Assembly: GCF_000427665.1 (NCBI RefSeq)
Contig: NZ_KE386572.1
Coordinates: forward strand, 4,650,373-4,714,372
DNA length: 64,000 nt
Source: Geminicoccus roseus DSM 18922
Lineage (GTDB): Bacteria > Pseudomonadota > Alphaproteobacteria > Geminicoccales > Geminicoccaceae
Reading direction: 5' to 3'
The translations under genes were made by a program, and so were the position numbers. Each line of letters begins with the position of its first letter. Within the stretch, counting starts at the first letter, position 1. A model generated the notes under the pieces. That model ran no database searches and was not told the origin of the DNA. It was given only the letters and a program-made list of their open reading frames with translations. Shown here piece by piece: positions 52,614-60,826 of this stretch.

Positions 52614-53570
52614 ATGACCAGCAGGAGCGATCCGCGCGGCTACTACGCCGCCCTGGGCGTACCCTTGACCGCGACGGCGGAGGACATCCGCCGCGCCTTT
52701 GGCGAGCGCGCCAAGCGGCTGCATCCGGACCAAACCGGCGGCCAGGGCGATCCCGCCAGCTTCCAGCGGGTCGTGGAAGCCTATGAGGTGCTGCGCGATC
52801 CCTCGCGCCGCCTGCGCTATGACGCCGACAGCGTCGACATGCACCGGGGCGAGCCGCTGGACTATGCCGAGTATGTCGAGGCGGCGGAGCCGGACCCGCT
52901 GGCGCGCCCCTGGTCGCCGCGGCGGTTCTGGCCGAGCGGACGGCTGCCGCTGGCCGACCTCGCGCTGCCGGGCCTGCCGGTGCTGGCCACGCTGGCGGCC
53001 CTGCTCGTGCTGGTGCTGGCCGGGTTCGCCTGGGCGCTGAGCCAGCGCGCCAGCCTGGCCGAGCGCGAGGAACGGATTTCGGAACTGACCCTTCAGGTCG
53101 AGCGCGCCCGGGCCGAGCAGGCCGAATCCGATGCGCGCTACCGGGCAGCCAGCATTGTCGACCTGGAGACCGCCCTGGCGGCCCCGGCGACGGAAGGGGA
53201 GCCGGCCCATGTGTTTGCGGCCGACCTGCGCTTCGAGCCGGGCTCGGCCGAGCTGGGCGCGGCCCTGGACCAGCAGATGGTCCAGGCGGTGGAGGAACTC
53301 TCGGCGGTGGTGGCGCAGATCCCAGCCGACCGGAACTGGCTGGTGCTGATCCAGGGCCAGGCGGCCCGCGCCGCGGGCGTCGCCGGGGTCGAGGTGGCCA
53401 GCTGGCAGCTCTCCTTGCTGCGGATCAGCCAGATCATCGACCGCCTGGTCCAGGCCGGCCTGCCGGCCGACCATGTCGCCATGCGCTTCTCGGCGGGCTT
53501 CGCGCCCGAGGCGGCCGGCGCCGATCCGGCCCGCACCGTGGAGCTTCGGGTGGTGTGCTGCCTCAGATGA
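52614..53570 (+). CDS. J-domain protein with transmembrane helix and OmpA/MotB-like C-terminus
   Basis: A 318-residue protein. Residues 9-72 form a J domain (YYAALGVPLTATAEDIRRAF) with the essential HPD motif (37-39). A proline/arginine linker follows, then one transmembrane helix (about 121-142, PVLATLAALLVLVLAGFAW). A charged coiled coil (145-175) precedes a periplasmic domain (199-318: FAADLRFEPGSAELGAALDQQM...RISQIIDRLVQAGLPADHVAMRFSAGF...RTVELRV). That domain has the beta-alpha-beta-alpha pattern of OmpA/MotB peptidoglycan-binding domains. The J domain would sit in the cytoplasm and could recruit DnaK. It ends 8 bp inside the convergent MocR gene. Confidence 0.8.
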   Translation: MTSRSDPRGYYAALGVPLTATAEDIRRAFGERAKRLHPDQTGGQGDPASFQRVVEAYEVLRDPSRRLRYDADSVDMHRGEPLDYAEYVEAAEPDPLARPWSPRRFWPSGRLPLADLALPGLPVLATLAALLVLVLAGFAWALSQRASLAEREERISELTLQVERARAEQAESDARYRAASIVDLETALAAPATEGEPAHVFAADLRFEPGSAELGAALDQQMVQAVEELSAVVAQIPADRNWLVLIQGQAARAAGVAGVEVASWQLSLLRISQIIDRLVQAGLPADHVAMRFSAGFAPEAAGADPARTVELRVVCCLR

Positions 53571-54942
53571 CCGGAGCCGCCCGGGGCGGCGCCTGGTCCA
53601 GCAGGCTGCGCAGGCGGCGCAGCGCCGATTTCAGCCGGTCCTCCTCCGCCACCGAGCCCAGCGCCACCCGGACCGCCCGGGGCGCCCCGCCACGGCCCAC
53701 CGCGAACACGTCGGTCCGCGGCAGATGGAGGCCCACCCGCGCCGCCGCCTCCACCAGCCGCTCGGCGGTCCAGGAGGGCGGCAGGGGCAGCCAGAGATGC
53801 GGGCTGCCCTCGGGCGGCGCCAGCCCCAGCGCGTCGCCGGCAATCTCGTGGCGCCGCGCGATCTGGTGCCGGATCCGCTCCAGGAGCTCGTCGGCCAAGC
53901 CCTCGTTCAGCCATTCGGTGAACAAGGCCGGCGACAAGGGCGAGGCCGCGACCACCAGGTCGTGCAGCGCGGTGGTGATCGCCGCCACCCGGTCCGGAGG
54001 CGCCACCAGGTAGCCCAGCCGCATGCCCGGCGACAGGCACTTGGACATGCCGCTCACCAGCACCGAGCGGTCCGGCACATGCGCGGTGATCGGTACCGGC
54101 CGCGACCGCGGCAGGTGGCCGTAGATGTCGTCCTCGATCAGCAGGAGGTCGGTGCGCTCCACCACCTGCGCGACCTGCCGGCGCCGCTCGTCGGGCATGG
54201 TCGAGCTGGTCGGGTTGTGCAGGGTCGGGCAGGTAACGAAGGCGCGACCGCCATGCAGGCGCGCCGCCGCCTCCAGCGCGTCGGGAAGGACGCCTTCCGC
54301 ATCGGTGGCGACTGGCTCGACCCGGAACTTCAGCACGCCCAGCAGGTCGCGCGCGCCGGGATAAGTCAGCTGGTCGATCAGGATCGTGTCGCCCGGGCGC
54401 AGGCAGGCCAGGCTGGTGGCGGCGATCGCCGAGTGGACGCCGACCGTGACCAGCACCTGGTCGGGCGAGACCTCCAGCCCGGTCCGGCCGATCCAGGCCG
54501 CGATGGCGGCGCGGTGCTCGGCGATGCCGGCGGTGGGCGGATAGCGCCCGAACAGGGTCGAGCCGTGGCGGCTGAACGCCCGGGCCGCCGATTGGGCGGC
54601 CTCCTCGTCCGTCAGCGCCACCGGCGGCTGGTTGACCACTAGGTCCGCGGCGTTGACCGAATCCTCCCCGGCGATCCGGATCCGGCTCTGCCGGTCCTGG
54701 CGCTTGAGCACGAACGTGCCGCGGCCGACCTCGCCGGTCAAAAGGCCCCGGCTCTGCGCCAGCACGTAGGCGCGGTTCACCGTGCCCACGGTGACGCCCA
54801 GGGTCTTGGCGAGGTCGCGCACCGGCGGCAGGCGCTCGCCCGGCGCGAAGTCACCGGTGCCGATCGCCCGCTCCAGGGCGTCGGCGATGGCACGATAGGC
54901 CGGGCGGCCGTGCTCGGAGATGTCGCTGCGTTGGATCGGCAT
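53563..54942 (-). CDS. MocR-family regulator (GntR HTH fused to aminotransferase fold)
   Basis: A 459-residue MocR/PdxR-type protein. Residues about 12-78 are a GntR winged helix (AYRAIADALERAIGTGDFAPGERLPPVRDLAKTLGVTVGTVNRAY). The rest is a fold-type I aminotransferase-like domain with NPTSSTMPDERR and the PLP-lysine motif LVSGMSKCLSPGMRLGYLV. MocR proteins use PLP or amino acids as effectors and usually control a divergent gene. Here azlCD diverge across a 100-bp gap with a palindrome. Confidence 0.92.
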   Translation of the reverse strand: MPIQRSDISEHGRPAYRAIADALERAIGTGDFAPGERLPPVRDLAKTLGVTVGTVNRAYVLAQSRGLLTGEVGRGTFVLKRQDRQSRIRIAGEDSVNAADLVVNQPPVALTDEEAAQSAARAFSRHGSTLFGRYPPTAGIAEHRAAIAAWIGRTGLEVSPDQVLVTVGVHSAIAATSLACLRPGDTILIDQLTYPGARDLLGVLKFRVEPVATDAEGVLPDALEAAARLHGGRAFVTCPTLHNPTSSTMPDERRRQVAQVVERTDLLLIEDDIYGHLPRSRPVPITAHVPDRSVLVSGMSKCLSPGMRLGYLVAPPDRVAAITTALHDLVVAASPLSPALFTEWLNEGLADELLERIRHQIARRHEIAGDALGLAPPEGSPHLWLPLPPSWTAERLVEAAARVGLHLPRTDVFAVGRGGAPRAVRVALGSVAEEDRLKSALRRLRSLLDQAPPRAAPVI

Positions 54943-54957
54943 GGGTTTGATCAGTGC

Positions 54958-54980
54958 ATTGACTCAGACAGCGAGTCAAT
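54958..54980. promoter_or_regulatory. 23-bp palindrome between mocR-type gene and azlC
   Basis: ATTGACTC-agacagc-GAGTCAAT: two perfect 8-bp arms around a 7-base spacer, 16 bp upstream of the MocR start and 62 bp upstream of azlC. It is the only strong dyad in the intergenic region. It is a candidate operator through which the MocR protein controls itself and the azlCD cluster. Confidence 0.5.
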
Positions 54981-55042
54981 TCGATGATGCCAGGGTCGGA
55001 TCCGAATCGCTACGGCCCCTCCACCCACGAATGTATTGAGAC

Positions 55043-55756
55043 ATGATGGAGCATTCCGAGGATGTCCCAGGGGTGTTCACCGCGGCCGGCTTCCGCCGGG
55101 GTGCGGTGGGGGTGCTGGCGATCGTCCCGGCCGCGGCGGCGTTCGGCCTGGTCTACGGGGTGGCCGCCGCCGAGAAGGGGATGAGCCTGCTGGAGGTCGC
55201 CTTGAGCTGCATGGTGATCTTCGCCGGCGCCTCGCAGCTGGTCGCCATGGAACTCTGGCGGGAGCCGCTGCCGATCCTGGCCATGGTGCTCTCGGTGCTG
55301 GTGATCAATCTGCGCCACCTGCTGATGGGCGCCACCGCGGCGCCCTGGTTCCGCGGCGTTCCCGGCCTGCCGGCGTTCGCCTCGTTGTACTTCATGACCG
55401 ATGAGTCCTGGGGGCTGGCGGTGGCGGAGCGGCGCCGGGGCCAGGTCGACGCCGCCTACATGCTCGGGGCAGGGGTCAGCCTGTGGGTGTTCTGGCTGGC
55501 CGCCTCGATGAGCGGCCATGCCCTGGGCGACCTGGTGCGCGGCTTCGACCCCAGCCTGTTCGGCTGGCTGATCACCGGGTTCTTCGTGGTGCTGCTTGCC
55601 GGGTTCTGGCGGGGCGCCGGCGACCTGCTGCCCTGGCTGGTCGCGGCCGGCGTGGCGCTCGCGACCCGCCAGGTCCTGCCCGGGACATGGTTCGTCCTGA
55701 CCGGCGCCCTGGCCGGCTCGCTGCTGGGAGCATGGTCGCATGTCCGTCGACGCTGA
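55043..55756 (+). CDS. azlC: AzlC-family branched-chain amino acid exporter subunit
   Basis: A 237-residue membrane protein. AGFRRGAVGVLAIVPAAAAFGLVYGVAA and FAGASQLVAMELW are the AzlC signature, and VLVINLRHLLMGA follows. About six to seven helices are present. With AzlD it forms a two-component exporter of branched-chain amino acids or similar compounds. It leads a cluster continuing with azlD, a phzF-like gene, a small unknown and an old-yellow-enzyme gene, and diverges from a MocR regulator. Confidence 0.92.
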   Translation: MMEHSEDVPGVFTAAGFRRGAVGVLAIVPAAAAFGLVYGVAAAEKGMSLLEVALSCMVIFAGASQLVAMELWREPLPILAMVLSVLVINLRHLLMGATAAPWFRGVPGLPAFASLYFMTDESWGLAVAERRRGQVDAAYMLGAGVSLWVFWLAASMSGHALGDLVRGFDPSLFGWLITGFFVVLLAGFWRGAGDLLPWLVAAGVALATRQVLPGTWFVLTGALAGSLLGAWSHVRRR

Positions 55757-56045
55757 GGGGGTCCTGGCCATCCTGCTGATGGGGCTGGCGACCTACGCCA
55801 CCCGGATCGGCGGCTTCGTCCTGATCCGCCGGTTCCGGCCGGGCCCCTTCCTGGAGGCATGGTTCGGCCATGTGCCCGGCGCCGTGTTCGCCGCCCTGGT
55901 GGCGCCATCGGTCTGGCAAGCCGGCCCGCCTGGCTGGATCGGCGCCGGGGTCGGCTTCCTGGCGATGCGCTGGAGCGGGCAGTTCCTGATCGCCCTGTTC
56001 CTGTCCGTCGCCAGCTTCGCCCTCGTCCGCCACCTCATGACCTGA
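55740..56045 (+). CDS. azlD: AzlD-family exporter subunit
   Basis: A 101-residue membrane protein with three to four helices: AILLMGLATYATRIGGFVLI, VPGAVFAALVAPSVW and a C-terminal pair. This is the usual small partner of AzlC. Its start lies 17 bp inside azlC, so the two subunits are translated together. Confidence 0.92.
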   Translation: MSVDAEGVLAILLMGLATYATRIGGFVLIRRFRPGPFLEAWFGHVPGAVFAALVAPSVWQAGPPGWIGAGVGFLAMRWSGQFLIALFLSVASFALVRHLMT

Positions 56046-56068
56046 CCCGAACCCGAGGAAACGCAGTC

Positions 56069-56938
56069 ATGACCGATTATCGCTATCACCTGCTGGACGT
56101 GTTCACCCAGACCAAGCTGGCCGGCAATCAGCTGGCGGTGGTTCCCGAAGCGCAGGGCCTGGACGATCGCCGGATGCAGATGATCGCCCGCGAGTTCAAT
56201 CTTTCCGAAACATTGTTCCTGTTCCCGCCGGCACGGCCGGACGCGCTGTTCTCGGTCCGGATCTTCACGCCCGGCGCCGAGATCGGCTTTGCCGGCCACC
56301 CGACCATCGGCGCGACCGTGCTGCTCGCCCATCTGGGGCTGCTGCCGGTCCAGGATGGGCGCGGCCGGGCGGTGCTGGACCTGGCAGCCGGGCCGGTGGA
56401 GGTGTCGATCGACCAGGGCACGGCCAGCCTGGTGGCGCCCAAGCCCCCGGTGCTGGCCGGTGTCACCAATGCCGCGGCCCTGACCTCGGCGGTGGGGCTG
56501 ACCGAGCAGGAGGTGGTCGGGCCGGGCCGGCTGGCGACCGCCGGCACGGTGTTCGCCTTCCTGCAGGCCGCTTCGGCCGCCGATGTCGCCCGGGTGATCC
56601 CCGACCATGCCGCGATCGCCCGGCTGATGCCGTCGCCGGCCACCGGCCTCACCGTCTATGCCCGCTCCGGCCCGGACAGCTTCGACGTGCGGATGTTCGC
56701 TCCCCAGGAAGGGGTGTTCGAGGACCCGGCCACCGGCAGTTCCGCCGCAGCGATGGCGGCGCTGCTGCTCGCCGATGACGCCAGCTGCGCCGGGCGAACC
56801 TTTCTTCTGCGCCAGGGCGTGGCGATGGGCCGGCCCAGCGAAATCCATCTCCAGCCCTTCCTGCGTGACGACGGCACCCCGGCGGCCCGGGTGTCCGGAC
56901 AGGCGGTGATCGTGGGCGAGGGCACGCTGTTTCTCTGA
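56069..56938 (+). CDS. PhzF-family isomerase
   Basis: A 289-residue diaminopimelate-epimerase-like fold protein of the PhzF family. The catalytic glutamate is in REFNLSETLFL (about 47). GFAGHPTIGATVLL and the mirrored FEDPATGSSAAAMAAL complete the active site. PhzF isomerises dihydro-hydroxyanthranilate in phenazine synthesis, but most homologues, including this one without phenazine genes nearby, act on unknown substrates. GAGGAAACGCAGTC precedes the ATG. It follows azlD by 23 bp. Confidence 0.92.
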   Translation: MTDYRYHLLDVFTQTKLAGNQLAVVPEAQGLDDRRMQMIAREFNLSETLFLFPPARPDALFSVRIFTPGAEIGFAGHPTIGATVLLAHLGLLPVQDGRGRAVLDLAAGPVEVSIDQGTASLVAPKPPVLAGVTNAAALTSAVGLTEQEVVGPGRLATAGTVFAFLQAASAADVARVIPDHAAIARLMPSPATGLTVYARSGPDSFDVRMFAPQEGVFEDPATGSSAAAMAALLLADDASCAGRTFLLRQGVAMGRPSEIHLQPFLRDDGTPAARVSGQAVIVGEGTLFL

Positions 56939-56971
56939 GGCCAACCAGTTCTTTGAGGGATTAAGGACGTC

Positions 56972-57322
56972 ATGAACATCTATCACATCTGGTGCGATCT
57001 GATGCCCGGCATGTCCGACATGGAGTTCGCCCAGGCGATCGACGGCTATCTGGGCATGCTCGAGCAGAGGGGCAGCCTGCGCGGCTACCGGCTGACCCGG
57101 CGCAAGCTGGGCTTCGGGCCGAAGACGCTCGGCGAGTTCCACATGGCGATCGAGGTCGACGACCTCGCCATGCTGGACCAGGCGTTCGCCCAGGCGGCGT
57201 CGCGCACCGAGCCGGTCGAGGCGGCCCACCATGCGGTCAACCACATGGTCAGGAACGCCCAGTTCGCGCTCTACCGCGACTTCCCCGACCCGGTGCGCGT
57301 GACCGGCCAGGAACGGTTCTGA
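56972..57322 (+). CDS. Small conserved protein, possibly DUF6614 family
   Basis: A 116-residue protein beginning MNIYHIWCDLMPGMSDMEFAQAIDGYLGMLEQRG. The pattern, with a C-terminal RDFPDPVRVTGQERF, looks like the alpha/beta-barrel-dimer-like family DUF6614 as I remember it. AAGGACGTC precedes the ATG. It lies between phzF-like and OYE genes, 33 bp after the former, so it is probably in the same operon. Function unknown. Confidence 0.75.
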   Translation: MNIYHIWCDLMPGMSDMEFAQAIDGYLGMLEQRGSLRGYRLTRRKLGFGPKTLGEFHMAIEVDDLAMLDQAFAQAASRTEPVEAAHHAVNHMVRNAQFALYRDFPDPVRVTGQERF

Positions 57323-57359
57323 TCTCCGCCTGCACCCATTCGAGCTTCAAGAGAACCCG

Positions 57360-58472
57360 ATGAGCGCCAAGCTGTTCGAACCGATCACCCTGGGCGGCGT
57401 GCGGCTGCCCAACCGGTTCACCGTCTCGCCCATGTGCCAGTACGCCTCCAGGGACGGCATGGTAGCGCCCTGGCACCAGCAGCATGTCGGCGGCCTGGCG
57501 CTGGGCGGCGCCGGCCTGGTCGTGATGGAGGCCACCGCGGTCCTGCCCGAGGGCCGGATTACCCCGGCCGACCTCGGATTGTGGAACAGCGACCAGGAGG
57601 CCGGCCTGTCGAAGCTGCTGCGCGACGTGCGAAGCTATGCGCCGGAGCAGCGCTTCGGCCTGCAGCTCGCCCATGCCGGGCGCAAAGCAAGCTCGGCGGC
57701 GCCCTGGAAAGGCGGCCGGCAGCTTGGCCCCGACCAGGAGGGCTGGACGCCGGTGGCGCCGAGCCCGGAGCCGTTCGAGCCTGGGCGATCCATCCCGCAG
57801 GAACTCGACCAGCAGGGTATCCACCGGATCCGCGCGGCCTTTGTCCAGGCGGCCAGGCGGGCGCTCTGCGCCGGGTTCGACGCGATCGAGCTGCACGCGG
57901 CGCACGGCTACCTGCTGCACAGCTTCTGCTCGCCGCTCAGCAACCGGCGCGGCGATGCCTATGGCGGAAGTCTTGCCAACCGGATCCGGGCGTCGCTGGA
58001 GATCGCGGCGGCACTGCGGCTGGTGTGGCCGAAGGACAAGATCCTGGGCGCGCGCATCACCGGCTCGGACTGGCATACGGAGGGATTCACCCCGGAGGAC
58101 GCCGGGAAGCTCGCCAATGAGCTGGCCGCGATCGGCTTCGACTACATCACGGTCTCGTCCGGCGGCATCCGCCCAGACATCCGGGTGCCGGTGGAGCCTG
58201 GCTACCAGGTGCCGTTCGCGCGGGCGGTGAAGAAGGCGGTCAGCGGCAGGCTGGCGGTGCAGGCGGTGGGCCTGCTGGTCACGGCCGCCCAGGCCGAGGA
58301 AGTCCTGGCCGACGGCCATGCCGACCTGGTCGCGATCGCCCGCGCCTATCTGGACGATCCGCGCTGGGGGCAGCATGCGGCCGAGGCGCTGGGCGAAAAG
58401 CCCGGCTGGCATGTCCGCCACGAGCGGGCAGGCGCCGCCCAATGGCCGGGCGCGGCGCTGAAGCGGTCGTGA
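57360..58472 (+). CDS. Old yellow enzyme-family NADH:flavin oxidoreductase, YqjM-like
   Basis: A 370-residue TIM-barrel FMN ene-reductase. The MSAKLFEPITLGGVRLPNRFTVSPMCQYAS start carries the cysteine (about 25) typical of the YqjM/thermophilic-like class. LQLAHAGRKAS, the catalytic pair H-x-x-H in AIELHAAHGYLLHSFCSPLSNRRGDAYGGS and the late phosphate-binding ADLVAIARAYLDDP follow. It reduces activated C=C bonds with NAD(P)H. Physiological substrate unknown. Confidence 0.93.
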   Translation: MSAKLFEPITLGGVRLPNRFTVSPMCQYASRDGMVAPWHQQHVGGLALGGAGLVVMEATAVLPEGRITPADLGLWNSDQEAGLSKLLRDVRSYAPEQRFGLQLAHAGRKASSAAPWKGGRQLGPDQEGWTPVAPSPEPFEPGRSIPQELDQQGIHRIRAAFVQAARRALCAGFDAIELHAAHGYLLHSFCSPLSNRRGDAYGGSLANRIRASLEIAAALRLVWPKDKILGARITGSDWHTEGFTPEDAGKLANELAAIGFDYITVSSGGIRPDIRVPVEPGYQVPFARAVKKAVSGRLAVQAVGLLVTAAQAEEVLADGHADLVAIARAYLDDPRWGQHAAEALGEKPGWHVRHERAGAAQWPGAALKRS

Positions 58473-58497
58473 CCGCTTCAGCCAGCCTTGATTGGCG

Positions 58498-59199
58498 TCA
58501 GTGGATCTCGTCGGCCTCGGCCATGGCGCGCTTGAGCATCTCGATGTTGAAGTCGCTGGAGCGCGCGGCCTCCAGGATCGGGCGCTCCTTGCGCATGCAG
58601 GTGTCGATGGCGTCCGGAAGCTTGGCCAACAGGTCCAGGGGGATCACCGTGGCGCCGTGCCGGTCGGCATGGATCAGGTCGCCATGCTTCACCGGCATGC
58701 CGGCCACGTTCACGTCGATGCCGTACTCGACGCAATGGACGAAGGCGTGGTTCGGACCGACCGAGCCCGCCAGCAGCTGGAAGCCCGGCGCGATCATGTC
58801 CAGGTCGCGGATCGAGCCGTCGGTCACGCAGCCGAGCACGCCCAGCCCCTTGTGCACGGCGGTGTTGACCTCGCCCCAGAACGCCCCGGTGCCCTTGTGC
58901 TCGTCCAGGTCCTGGATCAGCGCGATGGTGGGATGCGGCTCGGAGCAGACATATTCATAATAGCCGATCCGGTGCTGGCGGGCCTCGTCGCCCTTGCGGT
59001 CGGACGGCCGGGTGGCGCGGATCGTGGCGGTGCGGGCGAAGCCGACGATCGGCTTGAGGTCCGGGAAGGCGCAGACCAGCGGCTGCAGGGTGAATCCCTC
59101 GGTCGAGCGGAAGCCACGCGCCTCTTCCAGGGCGTTGCAGATGGTGGGGGTGTCGAAGCCCGCCAGATGGTTGAAGAGATCCTGGTCGATGCCGCTCAT
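58498..59199 (-). CDS. RraA/HMG-aldolase-family protein
   Basis: A 233-residue protein of the RraA-like superfamily. The metal and oxaloacetate site GCVTDGSIRDLDM contains the R-D pair. GSVGPNHAFVHCVEYGIDVNVAGMPVKHGDLIHADRHGATVIP is the conserved core. Enzymes of this group are 4-hydroxy-4-methyl-2-oxoglutarate aldolases or oxaloacetate decarboxylases; others are RNase E inhibitors. The catalytic residues favour an enzyme. It diverges from an aldehyde dehydrogenase across 138 bp. Confidence 0.88.
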   Translation of the reverse strand: MSGIDQDLFNHLAGFDTPTICNALEEARGFRSTEGFTLQPLVCAFPDLKPIVGFARTATIRATRPSDRKGDEARQHRIGYYEYVCSEPHPTIALIQDLDEHKGTGAFWGEVNTAVHKGLGVLGCVTDGSIRDLDMIAPGFQLLAGSVGPNHAFVHCVEYGIDVNVAGMPVKHGDLIHADRHGATVIPLDLLAKLPDAIDTCMRKERPILEAARSSDFNIEMLKRAMAEADEIH

Positions 59200-59337
59200 G
59201 CCTTTTCGGCCTCCCGTTGCGCGCGGTGAACGACAAGGCTGGTAGCATGTGGCAGGTGGCAGAGCGACTGCCGGATGCCCATCTGTCCGACGGTGCGGCC
59301 GGTCCCGGTCCGGTGAACCACGTCAAGGAGTGAACCA

Positions 59338-60774
59338 TTGAGTCTTCATCAGAACTACATCGCCGGCTCGTGGGTCGACGGCGCGTCTGTCTCGCGCAAC
59401 ATCAACCCGTCCGACCTGGACGACGTGGTCGGTGAGTACGCCCAGGCCGACGCGGCCCAGGCCAAGGAGGCCATCGCGGCCGCCAAGGAAGCTCTGAAGA
59501 CCTGGCAGTTCAGCTCGATCCAGCAGCGTGCCGACCTGCTCGACAAGGTCGGCAACGAGATCCTGGCCCGCAAGGAGGAACTCGGCCGGCTCCTGTCGCG
59601 CGAGGAGGGCAAGACCCTGCCGGAAGGGATCATGGAGGTCGCCCGCGCCGGGCAGATCTTCAAGTTCTTCGGCGGCGAGGCCCTGCGCATCACCGGCGAG
59701 CGGGTCGATTCGGTCCGTCCGGGCATCGATGTCGACATGCGCCGCGACCCGATCGGCGTGGTCGGCCTGATCACGCCCTGGAACTTCCCGATCGCGATCC
59801 CGGCCTGGAAGATCGCGCCGGCCCTGGCCTACGGCAACACGGTGGTGTTCAAGCCGGCCGACCTGGTGCCCGGCTCCGCCCATGCCCTGGCCGAGATCAT
59901 CATCAATGCCGGCGTGCCCAAGGGCGTGTTCAACCTGGTGATGGGCCGCGGCTCGGTGGTCGGCCAGGTGTTCCTGGACGATCCCCGGGTCAACGCGATC
60001 AGCTTCACCGGCTCGGTGTCGACCGGCAAGCGGGTCGCCGCCGCCGCCGCCGCGCGGCTGTGCAAGTTCCAGCTGGAGATGGGCGGCAAGAACCCGCTGG
60101 TCGTGCTGGATGACGCCGACCTGCAGACCGCGGTCAACTGCGCGGTCCAGAGCGGCTTCTTCGCCACCGGCCAGCGCTGCACCGCGTCCTCGCGGGTGAT
60201 CGTCACCGAGGGCATCCACGACAAGCTGGTCGATTCGATGATCGAGACCACCAAGAACCTGGTGGTGGACGACGCCCTCAAGCAGGGCACCCAGATCGGC
60301 CCGGTGGTCGACCAGAGCCAGCTCGACCAGGACCTGGCCTACATCGACATCGCCCGCAAGGAAGGCGGCAAGCTGGCGTTCGGCGGCGAGCGGCTGAACC
60401 GCGAGAAGACCGGCTACTACCTGCAGCCGGCGCTGTTCACCGAGACCACCCCCGACATGCGGATCAACCGCGAGGAGGTGTTCGGCCCGGTGGTGAGCGT
60501 GATTCGGGTGAAGGACTATGAGGAGGCGCTGCACGTCGCCAACGACACCGAGTTCGGCCTGAGCTCGGGCATCTGCACCACCAGTCTCAAGCACGCCAGC
60601 CACTTCAAGAAGGCGTCCGAGGCCGGCATGGTGATGGTCAACCTGCCGACGGCGGGCGTCGACTACCACGTGCCGTTCGGCGGCCGGAAGGGCAGCTCCT
60701 ACGGCTCGCGCGAGCAGGGTCGCTACGCCGCGGAGTTCTACACCACGGTCAAGACCAGCTACACGCTGCCCTGA
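59338..60774 (+). CDS. NAD(P)-dependent aldehyde dehydrogenase
   Basis: A 478-residue ALDH. Motifs: PWNFPIAIPAWKIAPALAYGNTVVFKPA, SFTGSVSTGKR, the general base in LEMGGKNPLVVLDD (Glu about 247) and the nucleophile in GQRCTASSR (Cys about 281). The sequence resembles the ketoglutarate-semialdehyde/succinate-semialdehyde group, but the substrate is open. The start is TTG with AAGGAG seven bases before it, and MSLHQNYIAGSWVDG matches the family N-terminus. A long hairpin follows the stop. Confidence 0.93.
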   Translation: MSLHQNYIAGSWVDGASVSRNINPSDLDDVVGEYAQADAAQAKEAIAAAKEALKTWQFSSIQQRADLLDKVGNEILARKEELGRLLSREEGKTLPEGIMEVARAGQIFKFFGGEALRITGERVDSVRPGIDVDMRRDPIGVVGLITPWNFPIAIPAWKIAPALAYGNTVVFKPADLVPGSAHALAEIIINAGVPKGVFNLVMGRGSVVGQVFLDDPRVNAISFTGSVSTGKRVAAAAAARLCKFQLEMGGKNPLVVLDDADLQTAVNCAVQSGFFATGQRCTASSRVIVTEGIHDKLVDSMIETTKNLVVDDALKQGTQIGPVVDQSQLDQDLAYIDIARKEGGKLAFGGERLNREKTGYYLQPALFTETTPDMRINREEVFGPVVSVIRVKDYEEALHVANDTEFGLSSGICTTSLKHASHFKKASEAGMVMVNLPTAGVDYHVPFGGRKGSSYGSREQGRYAAEFYTTVKTSYTLP

Positions 60775-60784
60775 CCAGCAAGGG

Positions 60785-60814
60785 CTGCCCGGCCGGATCC
60801 GTCCGGCCGGGCAG
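60785..60814 (+). terminator. Strong hairpin after aldehyde dehydrogenase
   Basis: CTGCCCGGCCGGA (60785-60797) and TCCGGCCGGGCAG (60802-60814) form a perfect 13-bp stem with a TCCG tetraloop just after the ALDH stop. There is no T tract. It separates the ALDH gene from the nucleotidyltransferase gene 13 bp further on. Confidence 0.55.
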
Positions 60815-60826
60815 GACCGGGGGAGG

